Below the pieces are notes generated by a model. That model was not told the origin of the DNA. It saw only the letters and a program-made list of their open reading frames with translations, and did no database searches. A stretch of 64,000 nt of DNA, from contig NZ_CANLMB010000001.1 of NCBI RefSeq assembly GCF_947492365.1, positions 1,540,874-1,604,873 of the forward strand, written 5' to 3'. The position numbers and the translations under genes are program-made. This DNA comes from an uncultured Erythrobacter sp. (GTDB lineage Bacteria > Pseudomonadota > Alphaproteobacteria > Sphingomonadales > Sphingomonadaceae). Below are positions 16,042 through 25,107 of this stretch, piece by piece. Each line of letters opens with the position of its first letter. Position 1 is the first letter of the stretch.

Positions 16042-17061
16042 ATGGGCGACGCTACCGAAGGCGGAGAAGGCGCGATTACGACGCTGACTCGCAAGTTCAC
16101 TTTCCTGCTCGTGCCCGAATTCTCGATGATGGCGTTCACTGCGGCAATTGAGCCATTGCGCGCGGCAAACCGCGTTGCAGGCCAACCGCTTTATTCGTGG
16201 CGCGTGGCCACCCTCGATGGCAGCGAAGTGAAAGCCAGCAACGGCGTGAGCGTCGTTGCCGACGGGCCACTGGCCGAGGTATTCGAAGGCGGTGTGCTGC
16301 TGGTTTGTGCGGGCCTTTCAGCCAATGATCACGCCGACCCCGCCCTGCTAAAATCCCTGCGCTTGCAGGCGCGGCGAACCGATGCGCTGGGCGGTGTTTG
16401 CACCGGCAGCATCATCCTCGCGCGCGCAGGCTTGCTCGACAATTATCGCTGCACGGTCCACTGGGAAGACCTCGTCAGTTTTACCGAGAACTTCCCCGAT
16501 CTCGATGTAACCTCGCGGCTTTACGAGATCGATCGCGACCGGGTGACCTGCTCGGGCGGCACCGCTCCGCTCGACATGATGATCCATTTCATCGCTCTGG
16601 ATCATGGGCGCGAACTTGCCACCGGCGTCGCTGAACTGATGGTCCACCATTTCGCACGCGAAGCGCATGAACCGCAGCGGCTTTCGATCCTCGAGCGGAC
16701 CGGCGTGCGCCACCCCAAATTGCTTCAGGCCATCGCCTTGATGGAGGAAGCCATCGAGCAGCCTGTTTCGGTCGACCTGATCGCTGACGGGGCCGGATTG
16801 TCGCCGCGACAGATGGAACGCCTGTTCCGGATGCATTTCCAGAAGACTCCGTCGCGCTATTATCTGGGATTGCGTCTGGCCCGTGCGCGGCATTTGCTCG
16901 GGCACACCGCGCTGCCGGTTGTGCAGGTCGCGCTCGCCACCGGATTCGCTTCGCCCGCACACTTCACCAAGTGTTACCGCGAGGCTTTCGGAAACACGCC
17001 AAGTGCTGAGCGTCAGGCACCTGTGAAGGCGCGCTTGGCGTCAAGCAAAGTGAGCGGTTAA
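16042..17061 (+). CDS. GlxA-family AraC-type regulator (GbdR-like)
   Basis: A 339-residue regulator with an N-terminal DJ-1/PfpI-like domain (FLLVPEFSMMAFTAAIEPL; GVCTGSIILARAGLLDNY) and a C-terminal double helix-turn-helix of the AraC type (VDLIADGAGLSPRQMERLF; VQVALATGFASPAHFTKCYR). This architecture is that of GbdR, which senses glycine betaine and dimethylglycine and controls their catabolism in Pseudomonas. Its position, divergent from the corrinoid operon and beside the TmpAB and Sox genes, supports the same role. GGAGG lies five bases before the ATG at 16042. Its last four bases overlap the end of the convergent MFS gene. Confidence 0.88.
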   Translation: MGDATEGGEGAITTLTRKFTFLLVPEFSMMAFTAAIEPLRAANRVAGQPLYSWRVATLDGSEVKASNGVSVVADGPLAEVFEGGVLLVCAGLSANDHADPALLKSLRLQARRTDALGGVCTGSIILARAGLLDNYRCTVHWEDLVSFTENFPDLDVTSRLYEIDRDRVTCSGGTAPLDMMIHFIALDHGRELATGVAELMVHHFAREAHEPQRLSILERTGVRHPKLLQAIALMEEAIEQPVSVDLIADGAGLSPRQMERLFRMHFQKTPSRYYLGLRLARARHLLGHTALPVVQVALATGFASPAHFTKCYREAFGNTPSAERQAPVKARLASSKVSG

Positions 17062-18284
17062 TCGCTGCTGCGAGGATCGAATTCGAATACGGCTGGCGTG
17101 GTTGGCCGCGCGACGACGAAATGCTCCTGCTCGCCGGCTGGAACGTTGCTCCGCCGCGCGGTGCGGTATAGGCCGAAAACGACCAGCCCTGCATGCATCG
17201 CAGCGGTGTAGCCGAATAGAGCCGACGGCCCGAATGCGGTGATGATCGACGGCGAGACGAGCGGGCCTGCAACCGAGCCAAGCCCGTAGATAAGCAGCAG
17301 CCCTCCACTGATGGCGACAAAGTCCTCTGGCTCGGCGTGATCGTTGGCATGAGCCGCTGCCAGTCCGAATATCGCCATGGCGAAAACCCCGTATCCGGCT
17401 GCGCCCGCCAGCATGGCGAATTCTGATCTTACGCCGAGCGCCATCAGCCCAGCTCCGGCCAGCGCGGCGCCTACAGACGCGAGGATCAGGATCATGCGCC
17501 TGTCGACTACGTCAGACAACAGACCCAGCGGATATTGCGCCGCCGCCCCGGCAAGGATAGCAGCGCTCATGAAACTCGCGATCATCGCCGAACCATAGCC
17601 CATCTGCTGGACGTAAATCGGCCCAATGGACCAGAACGCGCCATTGGTCAGCCCGACCACGAAACATCCCGCGACTGCGAGCGGAGAGACCGCCCATAAT
17701 CGCCTTAGGTTGAGCTTTGCCTCGCGCGGCGGTGAGGGAAGCTCGATCTGGGTAAGGGCGACAGGAACGATAGCGACCGCAATCAACACTGCGACGAGCG
17801 AAAACAGGACGAAGCCGGCTGGATCAGCTAACAAAAGGAGATATTGCCCCACGGTCATCGCGGCAAAATCGATGATGCGATAGATCGATAGGACCTGCCC
17901 GCGATTGGCATTGGTCGAGCGCTCGTTGATCCAGCTTTCGATGATCATATAGAGCCCGGCAAAGCTGAATCCGACCACGACACGCAGACCGGTCCACAGC
18001 CAGGTCGACGGCTCGATTGCAAAGATGAGGCTCGATGCAGCCGCGAGCGCCGAAAGTGCTGCAAAAACACGAATGTGCCCGACCCTGCGAACCATCTCTG
18101 GCGTCATCAGGCAGCCAAGGATGAAGCCGAGATAATAGCCGGCCATAACGATCCCGATGGCTTGGAGCGGGAAGCCTTCAAGATTGGCGCGGATCGAGGT
18201 CAGCGTGCCAAGCAGCGCCCCCCCGGCAAGCAAAATCGCAGAAGAAATGAACAGCGAGCCAAGCGCGAGAAATTTCCGAGTCAT
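17058..18284 (-). CDS. MFS transporter in the tmpAB-like operon
   Basis: A 408-residue, twelve-helix major facilitator protein of the YcaD-like kind. It has GYYLGFILGCLMTPEMVRRV between helices 2 and 3 and LRVVVGFSFAGLYMIIESWI in helices 4-5, with a basic loop NERSTNANRGQ. It follows the HD-domain gene by 43 bases on the same strand, so it is probably the third gene of the tmpA-tmpB unit. It could import the aminophosphonate substrate or export a product; neither can be told from sequence. It ends four bases inside the convergent GlxA-type regulator. Confidence 0.82.
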   Translation of the reverse strand: MTRKFLALGSLFISSAILLAGGALLGTLTSIRANLEGFPLQAIGIVMAGYYLGFILGCLMTPEMVRRVGHIRVFAALSALAAASSLIFAIEPSTWLWTGLRVVVGFSFAGLYMIIESWINERSTNANRGQVLSIYRIIDFAAMTVGQYLLLLADPAGFVLFSLVAVLIAVAIVPVALTQIELPSPPREAKLNLRRLWAVSPLAVAGCFVVGLTNGAFWSIGPIYVQQMGYGSAMIASFMSAAILAGAAAQYPLGLLSDVVDRRMILILASVGAALAGAGLMALGVRSEFAMLAGAAGYGVFAMAIFGLAAAHANDHAEPEDFVAISGGLLLIYGLGSVAGPLVSPSIITAFGPSALFGYTAAMHAGLVVFGLYRTARRSNVPAGEQEHFVVARPTTPAVFEFDPRSSD

Positions 18285-18327
18285 GGCGCCACCTTCCGCC
18301 TGGAGCAGCCCGTAAGCCGCGAACCAA

Positions 18328-18930
18328 CTATGCGGCGAACCGCGTCACGTATCCTCGCCGCAAATAGTCTTCATCCCACGCATCGCGCAAGAAAACCTGC
18401 TCCAGTTCCGGCGCAAAACTCTCTAGCCGATCGCTGCGATAGGACGGATCGAAGCTGGTCTGGTCCCACGCCTTGCAGAAATGCGCCGCGCCATCGAAAT
18501 AGGGGTTAGCCCGATACTTCTCACGCGCATCGGGATCGAGCCCGACCTTGTCACCGTAATATTTGAACTGGAAGATTCCATGATGGCGCACAGCCCATGT
18601 GCACTCCTCGCGCACATAGGGCGCGATGATCGCAGCGGCGAGAGTGTCATGGTTTTGCGGTGCCAGTTCATCGCCAAGATCATGCAGCAAGGCTGCGACG
18701 ATCCAGTCCGCATCAGCGCCTTCACGCCGGGCACGCGTCGCGGTTTGCAATGAGTGTTCGAGGCGCGAGACCTGATAGCCGGACAGCCCCTCGCCCAAAG
18801 ACCGCAACCTCTCCATCAGCCTATCAGGCAGGCCCGCTTTGTAGGTCGCCTCATGTTGCTCTAGCAGCGCGTAATCCTCGCGCGTGCCTTCATCCATTCG
18901 GGTGAAGGAGACTGTCCGATCGCCGGTCAC
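18328..18930 (-). CDS. tmpB: TmpB/PhnZ-like HD-domain diiron oxygenase
   Basis: A 200-residue HD-domain protein that fits the mixed-valent diiron oxygenase group (PhnZ, TmpB) better than a phosphohydrolase. Expected ligands are H59 (VSRLEHSLQTA), H83-D84 (ALLHDLGD), H94 (NHDTLAA), H116 or H117 (VRHHGIFQ) and D156 (KAWDQTSFD). PhnZ has a YxxE motif before the first His that binds a primary amine; here the equivalent region reads GLSGYQVS without that Glu, as expected for a trimethylated substrate. The GTG start overlaps the stop of the TmpA-like gene (GTGA), so the two are coupled. Predicted step: hydroxylated trimethylaminoethylphosphonate to glycine betaine and phosphate. Confidence 0.72.
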   Translation of the reverse strand: MTGDRTVSFTRMDEGTREDYALLEQHEATYKAGLPDRLMERLRSLGEGLSGYQVSRLEHSLQTATRARREGADADWIVAALLHDLGDELAPQNHDTLAAAIIAPYVREECTWAVRHHGIFQFKYYGDKVGLDPDAREKYRANPYFDGAAHFCKAWDQTSFDPSYRSDRLESFAPELEQVFLRDAWDEDYLRRGYVTRFAA

Positions 18931-20102
18931 GCCGCTTCCCTGCCAAGGCTGGCGACCCCGTCGCGCATCAATGTGCGCCACAGGCTGCGCGGTCCGTCAT
19001 GGTCGATATAGCAGCCTTGAAGGTGCCTGCGCCCAGTGTTGCCATCAAACGCGGTTCGCCCGTGCAATGTGCGGCGGTTGTCCATCATCAGGAGCAGGCC
19101 CGGCTCGAACGGGAAACTGACGACGAATTCAGGGTCAGCAGCCAGTTTTTGGAGCCGCCGCCGCCCGGAATAAAACAGATCGAGCTTATCAGGCGGCGCG
19201 GGCAAGACGTAGTCAAGCCGCGTGCTGAGCCTCAGTCCGATCATCTGGCCGTGCTTGTCGCGCTCGATCAGCGGGCTCGAATCCTCAACGATGCAGCCGT
19301 AAGTGTCGTACCGGAATCGCACCGGCAATTCTGCTAGAACTTCCGCTTCATCGGGTGCCAGTTCGGCGAGCCGTTCCGTGATCGCGAGGCCATCGACAAT
19401 GGTCGAGAGACCGCCCGCCACACCGTTCTCCAGACAATGCAGGAACTGAATACCCGGCACCGGAAAGCGATAAGGGTTGTCGGTATGCGCCGCGAGCGCC
19501 AGTCCGGTATAGGCAAGGTCTGACGCGGACGGCTTTGTCACGACATCAAACAACTGCCCCCAGTGGGTATCGCGGACAAACCCGAAGCGCGATGCGAGTT
19601 GATGGAGATCACCGGGATTGTTGGGGGTACCGCGCATGATGCAGAACCCGTAACGGAAGAACCCGTCGAGCAATCGCCGCATGCCGTCTGCCTCGTCGAG
19701 TTCCTCGTAACGGATCGCTGGCAGTTCGCTCAATGCGGTGGTCCATGGGACCGGAGCGGGCGGTTGCTCACGGTCATCCTCCCACCCGCATTCGATTGCC
19801 AGAAGAGCAGGGTCAAAACGTGCAACATAGCCATCGCTGAAACGCACCCTAGGCGCCCCGTCCGCGTCCGTCTCGACCGCTTCCACCCGCAAATCGGCAG
19901 GCAGGTCGCTGGTTTCGTAGAGTCGCTGGTGATTCACCGGGTCAAGCGCGTCAGGCTCGCTGACCCTCTCGCGAAGCCAGGTCGGATGCAGTTGCATGCT
20001 CCGGCCTCCAGGGCCTGCAAGGATAGCGCCGCCTGAGGCAGGATCGGGCTTGAGAGAGGCACCAACAGTCATACCGGCAACTCCCGCCGTGTTTGTATCC
20101 AT
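18927..20102 (-). CDS. tmpA: TmpA-like Fe(II)/2-oxoglutarate oxygenase (gamma-butyrobetaine-hydroxylase family)
   Basis: A 391-residue TauD/TfdA-fold oxygenase with the DUF971-like N-terminal domain of gamma-butyrobetaine hydroxylase (LHPTWLRERVSEPD). The iron triad is H206, D208 (AAHTDNPYRFPVPGIQFLHC) and H347 (NRRTLHGRTAFDG); the 2-oxoglutarate-binding Arg follows in TGRRHLQGCYIDHD. TmpA belongs to this family and hydroxylates 2-trimethylaminoethylphosphonate. The coupled HD-domain partner makes that assignment more likely than gamma-butyrobetaine hydroxylation. ATG at 20102 gives the full N-domain; ATG at 20072 has a better GGGAG site and is possible. Confidence 0.72.
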   Translation of the reverse strand: MDTNTAGVAGMTVGASLKPDPASGGAILAGPGGRSMQLHPTWLRERVSEPDALDPVNHQRLYETSDLPADLRVEAVETDADGAPRVRFSDGYVARFDPALLAIECGWEDDREQPPAPVPWTTALSELPAIRYEELDEADGMRRLLDGFFRYGFCIMRGTPNNPGDLHQLASRFGFVRDTHWGQLFDVVTKPSASDLAYTGLALAAHTDNPYRFPVPGIQFLHCLENGVAGGLSTIVDGLAITERLAELAPDEAEVLAELPVRFRYDTYGCIVEDSSPLIERDKHGQMIGLRLSTRLDYVLPAPPDKLDLFYSGRRRLQKLAADPEFVVSFPFEPGLLLMMDNRRTLHGRTAFDGNTGRRHLQGCYIDHDGPRSLWRTLMRDGVASLGREAA

Positions 20103-20138
20103 CACGTTTTGACGAATTCCGACCTGATTGGGAAGCGT

Positions 20139-20162
20139 TTTTGATCTTTCCTGCGATCAAAA
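20139..20162. promoter_or_regulatory. Perfect inverted repeat TTTTGATC-N8-GATCAAAA
   Basis: Eight-base perfect arms at 20139-20146 and 20155-20162 lie 37-60 bases before the tmpA-like ATG, in the 252-base divergent gap to sdaA. The size and position suit an operator for a dimeric regulator. The spacing (TTGAT-N10-ATCAA) is not that of an FNR/CRP box. The rest of the gap is AT-rich and gene-free. Confidence 0.5.
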
Positions 20163-20354
20163 TGACTGACCAGAGCCAGAGATCGAATGGTAATTAAAGC
20201 ATTGTTTTACCTATCTTATATGAACTTCCCGATTTTACATTATCCAAGCTGAAGCGCACAATCATTTTCACTGATCGCCAAAGCACGCCTCCAGTTTTTC
20301 TCGACCGAAGCGCGGCTTCGCGGCATGGGGCGCTTTCATGCAGGGAGCGAGGCC

Positions 20355-21731
20355 ATGAGCGTTAGTTTTTTCGAGCTGTTCAAGATCGGGATCGGCCCGT
20401 CTAGTTCGCACACCGTCGGACCGATGGTCGCTGCCTTGCGCTTTGTGGAATGGCTCGAAGAACAAGCCGCTCTGTCGCAGGTTGCGCGTGTGACTATCGA
20501 CCTTTACGGCTCGCTGGCTCTGACAGGCAAAGGGCACGGCTCGGATACCGCCGTGCTGCTCGGCCTTGCGGGTCATACGCCTGACGGGCTGGATCCGGAT
20601 GAAGTCCCGGCACTGCTCGCATCCATACGCATGGAAAAACGAATCAAACTGCTTGGCAGTCAGCGGATACCGTTCGACGAAGAGTCTGATCTGCGCTTCC
20701 TCCATAAAAAGCGCATGCCGTTCCATTCCAACGCCATGGCCTGCGAGGCCTTTGACGAGAATGGCGAGATGCTGGCGAGCCGGCTCTACTATTCGATTGG
20801 TGGCGGTTTCGTCGTCGACGAGGTCGAAGCGGGCCAGAACGCTCCTTCTGCGATGGATGCCGGTGTCCCGCATGATTTCGCGTCAGGCGCAGAGCTGCTC
20901 GAAATGTGCGAAGCGGAAGGCCTGTCCATCGCCGAGCTGATGCTTCGCAACGAATGCGCGCGGCAACCAGTTGAACAGGTCGAGGCGGGTATCGATGCGA
21001 TCGCTGCTGCGATGATGGCTTGTATCGACCGCGGCTGCCGGCAGACAGGCACTTTGCCGGGCGGCCTCAACGTGAAACGCAGAGCACCGTCGATTGCAAC
21101 CGAACTGCGCGAGAGGCAAGAGGCATCGCTCAGCGAGCCGCTTGGCACGCTTGACTGGATCAATCTATGGGCCATCGCGGTCAATGAGGAGAACGCTGCG
21201 GGGGGCCGTGTTGTGACCGCCCCGACCAATGGCGCAGCCGGCATTATTCCGGCGGTCCTACGCTATTACGAACGCTGCTATCGCGGCACTCCGGAAGGCA
21301 AGCGTATCTTCCTGCTGACCGCCGCCGCGATCGGATCACTCTACAAGCGCAATGCCAGCATTTCTGGCGCCGAAGTCGGCTGTCAGGGAGAAGTCGGGGT
21401 CGCCTGCTCTATGGCAGCAGCAGGCCTGACCGCAGCATTGGGCGGCGATATCTGGCAGGTGGAGAACTCAGCCGAAATCGGAATGGAGCACAATCTGGGG
21501 CTCACTTGCGATCCCGTTGGCGGACTGGTCCAGATCCCGTGTATCGAGCGCAATGCGATGGGCGCGGTCAAGGCTATCGACGCCAGCCGCCTCGCCTTGA
21601 TGGGCGACGGCAGCCACATGGTCAGCCTCGACAAGGTGATCGAGACCATGCGCCAGACCGGCATGGATATGCGTCGCAAATACAAGGAAACCAGCAAAGG
21701 CGGGCTGGCTGTGAATGTAGTGGAATGTTGA
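20355..21731 (+). CDS. sdaA: L-serine ammonia-lyase (single-chain, iron-sulfur)
   Basis: A 458-residue [4Fe-4S] serine dehydratase that converts L-serine to pyruvate and ammonia. It starts with the family signature [20 protein letters not shown]. The C-terminal alpha domain has the cluster cysteines in [20 protein letters not shown] and [25 protein letters not shown] precedes the ATG at 20355. In this island it would drain serine formed from glycine plus methylene-THF, the end products of betaine demethylation. It faces the tmpA-like gene across a shared control region and meets soxG tail to tail. Confidence 0.95.
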   Translation: MSVSFFELFKIGIGPSSSHTVGPMVAALRFVEWLEEQAALSQVARVTIDLYGSLALTGKGHGSDTAVLLGLAGHTPDGLDPDEVPALLASIRMEKRIKLLGSQRIPFDEESDLRFLHKKRMPFHSNAMACEAFDENGEMLASRLYYSIGGGFVVDEVEAGQNAPSAMDAGVPHDFASGAELLEMCEAEGLSIAELMLRNECARQPVEQVEAGIDAIAAAMMACIDRGCRQTGTLPGGLNVKRRAPSIATELRERQEASLSEPLGTLDWINLWAIAVNEENAAGGRVVTAPTNGAAGIIPAVLRYYERCYRGTPEGKRIFLLTAAAIGSLYKRNASISGAEVGCQGEVGVACSMAAAGLTAALGGDIWQVENSAEIGMEHNLGLTCDPVGGLVQIPCIERNAMGAVKAIDASRLALMGDGSHMVSLDKVIETMRQTGMDMRRKYKETSKGGLAVNVVEC

Positions 21732-21743
21732 GGCGAGCGGCAG

Positions 21744-22253
21744 CTAGCCTTCGCTCGCGCACTTCACCAAAGTGCCCCACACGAACTCGGCAAAACTGCG
21801 CCAGACTTCGACCACAAAACGGGTCTCGGTTTCGCGAATAAGCAGGATTTCCACCCCGTCAAAAATGGTCCGTTTGCCGTTTCCAACCGGGAAATTCGCA
21901 AGGTCCAGAGGATTTGCACCCTGCAATACCTGAACTGCGGAAGCGCCCTCGACCACAATCGCAATCTGGCGCTCGGACACATCGGTAATGCTGACAGGCG
22001 CGCCCTCACCCAAGGCCAGCGGCGTATTGCCTGGCAAGCGCAAGAGCCACTCATCCGGCCCGAGCATCAACGCATCGTCGCTGATCGCACCAATTTCAGA
22101 TGGCAGTTTACGGCCTATGGCCTTTTCAAGCAGTGACGCATCGCGCGCGCGCAGCGAATAGCGCGCCATTGGCGGTGCAAGCGCGATTGTGACGTTCGCA
22201 AAAGTGGCCGGTTCGATCGGCACCGGCTCGGTCCGCAGGGGTAAGTCAGCCAT
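21744..22253 (-). CDS. soxG: Sarcosine oxidase gamma subunit
   Basis: A 169-residue SoxG-family protein, the small gamma chain of heterotetrameric sarcosine oxidase. It is related to the GcvT fold: LMLGPDEWLLRLPGN, VSITDVSERQIAIVVEGAS and ETRFVVEVWRSFAEFVW. ATG at 22253 overlaps the end of soxA by eight bases; the longer frame from 22277 would lie further inside soxA. It is the last gene of the leftward unit dmgdh-soxB-soxD-soxA-soxG. The terminal order soxBDAG is the classical one. Confidence 0.93.
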   Translation of the reverse strand: MADLPLRTEPVPIEPATFANVTIALAPPMARYSLRARDASLLEKAIGRKLPSEIGAISDDALMLGPDEWLLRLPGNTPLALGEGAPVSITDVSERQIAIVVEGASAVQVLQGANPLDLANFPVGNGKRTIFDGVEILLIRETETRFVVEVWRSFAEFVWGTLVKCASEG

Positions 22254-25107
22254 CGAGGCGCTCCCCTTTCTGATCATAGAAGACCATGCCGCTCACTGTG
22301 GCTCTGATCGTCTTGTCGGGCATCGGAATATGCAAGGTCTCGCCCATCTTGTCATGGCCGCCAGCAACCATCGCAATTGCAATCGAACGTCCCAATGTCT
22401 CGCTCCAATAACTGGAGGTGACATGGCCGAGCATGGTCATCGGCACTGGCTGGTTCGGGTCAGCAACAATTTGCGCGCCTTCCTCCAGCACTTCGGCTGG
22501 ATCTTCGGTCAGCAATCCAACCAGTTGTTTACGGCCCGGCGCGACGATGTCAGGCCGCGAAAGGCTACGCATACCGACGAAATCGGTCTTCTTCTTGCCA
22601 ATTGCCCAATTGAGCGCGGCATCCATCGGCGTGATCGTGCCGTCAGTGTCCTGCCCGACGATGATATAGCCCTTCTCCGCGCGCAGCACATGCATCGTCT
22701 CGGTGCCATAGGCGGTGATCGAGTGCTGTTGGCCGGCCTCCCACAACACTTCCCACAGCGCGCGGCCATAGGCGGCAGGCACATTGATCTCGAACCCGAG
22801 TTCACCGGTGAAGCTAACACGGAACAGCCGCGTGGGAATGCCGCAGATCGTGCCCTCGCGCACCGCCATGTGGGGGAAGGCTTCGGCCGACAGATCGATC
22901 CCTTTCACAAAGGGTTCGATCAGCGCGCGCGCCTTTGGTCCCTGGAGCGCAATCACCGCCCATTGCTCGGTCGTGCTGGTCAGCCAGACGTCGAGATCGG
23001 GCCATTCGGTCTGGAGGTAATCCTCCATCATGTTGAGCACGCGTGGCGCGCCGCCTGTAGTGGTGGTCAAGTGAAAGCGGTCATCGGCTAGCCGCGCAGA
23101 GACGCCGTCATCGGTGATGAAGCCGTCTTCTTTCAGCAATAGACCATAGCGGCAGCGACCCGGTTCCAGCATCTTCCACGGATTGGTGTACATGCGGTTG
23201 AGGAACTCGGCAGCATCTGGTCCGACGACTTCGATCTTGCCCAAGGTCGAGGCATCGAAAATACCCACATGCTCGCGCACAGCCACGCATTCGCGGTTCA
23301 CCGCTGCGTGCATGTCCTCGCCGCCCTTGGGGAAATAGCGCGCGCGCCGCCACTGGGCGACCGGTTCAAACACCGCGCCCTGCTCCTCTGCCCAACCATC
23401 AATATTGGTCTTACGCGTCGGCTGGAACAGCGCATCCTTCGCATGCCCCGCCATCGCGCCGAATGTTTGCGGCGTGTAAGGCGGACGGAAGGTGGTTAGG
23501 CCGATCTGCGGGATCGGACGGTCGAGCGCGCTGGAAGCAAGCTGCAGTCCGTTGAGATTGCTGGTCTTGCCCTGATCGGTCGCCATTCCGGTGGTGGTGT
23601 AGCGCTTGATATGCTCGATCGACTTGAAGCCTTCGCGCACCGCCAGATCGATGTCCTTGGCGGTTACATCGTTCTGGAAATCGACAAAGGCCTTGATCGC
23701 GGCCGGGTCTTTGGGTGTTGGCAAGCGGTCGATATTGATCCCGCTGCCGAAATCCCATTTGCCTGCACATGCACCGACACAGCGGACCTTTTCATGGGGT
23801 TTGGCAGGGAGATAAGCACCCCACTTGTCATCCCATGTAATACTGCCCTTCGAATGCGACCAGAGATGGATGCTGGGCGTCCATCCGCCCGCCATCAGCA
23901 AAGCATCGCAGAAAATGGTGCGCGGCATCTGTCCGCCGCCCGGTGCCACAAGAACTGCACGTAGCGCCTTGCGCCCGCTTGCTCCGATGACGCTAGCGCC
24001 AAGCATCGTTTCAATCGCGCGTGATGATGCTTCTTCAATCAACGCCGGATCAATCTCGCTCCGCAGATCGATAATGGCGGCGATTGTCACGCCAGCATCG
24101 TGCAATGCAAACACATCGCGCCAGCCGCTATCATGGCAGGCCATCAGAGCGACTTTGTGCCCAACGGCCACGCCGTATCGGTGGAGGTAGGTGGTTGCAG
24201 CGCTCGCCAGCATGACGCCCGGCGTATCGTTGCCTTCGAACACCAATGGCCGTTCGATCGCGCCTTGTGCAAGGATCACCTCGCCAGCGCGGATGCGCCA
24301 CAATTTCTCGCGCGGGCCATCGCCCGTTTCCGGCAAGTGATCGGTAAGGCGCTCTACCGCTGTGATAAAGTTGTCGTGATAATATCCCAGCGCCGTCGTG
24401 CGGGTGAAAATGCGCAAGTTCGCCGCCGCTTTTAGATCGCGCACGCTGGTTTCCAGCCATGGCCACAGCTTCGGATCGCTAAGTGCGCCGCCGCCCAGCT
24501 CGTCCTGCTCGTCCACCACAATCACGCGCTTGCCGGTCGCGCTGGCTTCGAGCGCGCGGTCAATTCCGGCAGGTCCAGCGCCGATAATCAGCACATCGCA
24601 ATGCAGATAGGCGGCAGAGTAGTGATCGGGATCAGGCAGTTCGGGCGCATCGCCCAGACCCGCCATATTGCGGATCGAGGGTTCATACAGCCTTTCCCAA
24701 AAGCTGCGCGGCCACATGAAGGTCTTGTTGTAAAAGCCCGCCGGGAAAAAGCGGCCCAGCCGGTCATTGATCGACCCGATATCGGTTTTGAGCGAGGGCC
24801 AGCGGTTCTGGCTGCGCGCATCCAACCCTTCGTAAATCTCGATACCTGTCGCCCGTAGATTGGGCGTGAAGCGGCCCGGGCCGCGGTCAACCGAAGCAAG
24901 CGCATTGGCCTCTTCGGTCCCCGCTGACATTACCCCGCGCGGGCGGTGATATTTGAAGCTGCGACCAAACAGCATTTCGCCATCAGCAAGCAATGCACTC
25001 GCCAAGGTGTCGCCTGCAAAACCGTTACGGGTCTTGCCATCCCATTGGAAACTGACTGGGCGCGAACGGTCGACCCGTCCCAGCCCTTCGATGCGCCAGC
25101 CGCTCAT
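22246..25107 (-). CDS. soxA: Sarcosine oxidase alpha subunit
   Basis: A 953-residue SoxA, the large subunit. It has an N-terminal 2Fe-2S-like ferredoxin fold (FAGDTLASALLADGEMLFGR), an NAD-binding domain (CDVLIIGAGPAGIDRALEAS), and a C-terminal GcvT-type folate domain (FLNRMYTNPWKMLEPGRCRY; GFEINVPAAYGRALWEVLWE). The tetramer oxidises sarcosine to glycine and passes the one-carbon unit to tetrahydrofolate as 5,10-methylene-THF, with H2O2 as co-product. It overlaps soxD by four bases (ATGA) and soxG by eight. Confidence 0.96.
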   Translation of the reverse strand: MSGWRIEGLGRVDRSRPVSFQWDGKTRNGFAGDTLASALLADGEMLFGRSFKYHRPRGVMSAGTEEANALASVDRGPGRFTPNLRATGIEIYEGLDARSQNRWPSLKTDIGSINDRLGRFFPAGFYNKTFMWPRSFWERLYEPSIRNMAGLGDAPELPDPDHYSAAYLHCDVLIIGAGPAGIDRALEASATGKRVIVVDEQDELGGGALSDPKLWPWLETSVRDLKAAANLRIFTRTTALGYYHDNFITAVERLTDHLPETGDGPREKLWRIRAGEVILAQGAIERPLVFEGNDTPGVMLASAATTYLHRYGVAVGHKVALMACHDSGWRDVFALHDAGVTIAAIIDLRSEIDPALIEEASSRAIETMLGASVIGASGRKALRAVLVAPGGGQMPRTIFCDALLMAGGWTPSIHLWSHSKGSITWDDKWGAYLPAKPHEKVRCVGACAGKWDFGSGINIDRLPTPKDPAAIKAFVDFQNDVTAKDIDLAVREGFKSIEHIKRYTTTGMATDQGKTSNLNGLQLASSALDRPIPQIGLTTFRPPYTPQTFGAMAGHAKDALFQPTRKTNIDGWAEEQGAVFEPVAQWRRARYFPKGGEDMHAAVNRECVAVREHVGIFDASTLGKIEVVGPDAAEFLNRMYTNPWKMLEPGRCRYGLLLKEDGFITDDGVSARLADDRFHLTTTTGGAPRVLNMMEDYLQTEWPDLDVWLTSTTEQWAVIALQGPKARALIEPFVKGIDLSAEAFPHMAVREGTICGIPTRLFRVSFTGELGFEINVPAAYGRALWEVLWEAGQQHSITAYGTETMHVLRAEKGYIIVGQDTDGTITPMDAALNWAIGKKKTDFVGMRSLSRPDIVAPGRKQLVGLLTEDPAEVLEEGAQIVADPNQPVPMTMLGHVTSSYWSETLGRSIAIAMVAGGHDKMGETLHIPMPDKTIRATVSGMVFYDQKGERLDG

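Noticed and set aside
18927..20102. Carnitine biosynthesis by gamma-butyrobetaine hydroxylase
   Set aside because: Possible from family alone, but the coupled PhnZ-like HD oxygenase and betaine catabolic neighbours make a TmpA role more likely; kept as an alternative.
20139..20162. FNR or CRP box
   Set aside because: The half sites TTGAT and ATCAA are 10 bases apart rather than 4, so the spacing does not fit.
20163..20354. Glycine riboswitch before sdaA
   Set aside because: I looked for the conserved paired aptamer core expected for glycine riboswitches and saw no convincing match; only a small CGAAGC/GCTTCG hairpin at 20306-20320 is present.
22189..23091. A 300-residue rightward frame opposite soxA
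   Set aside because: His/Arg-rich translation with no domain; soxA is certain on the other strand.
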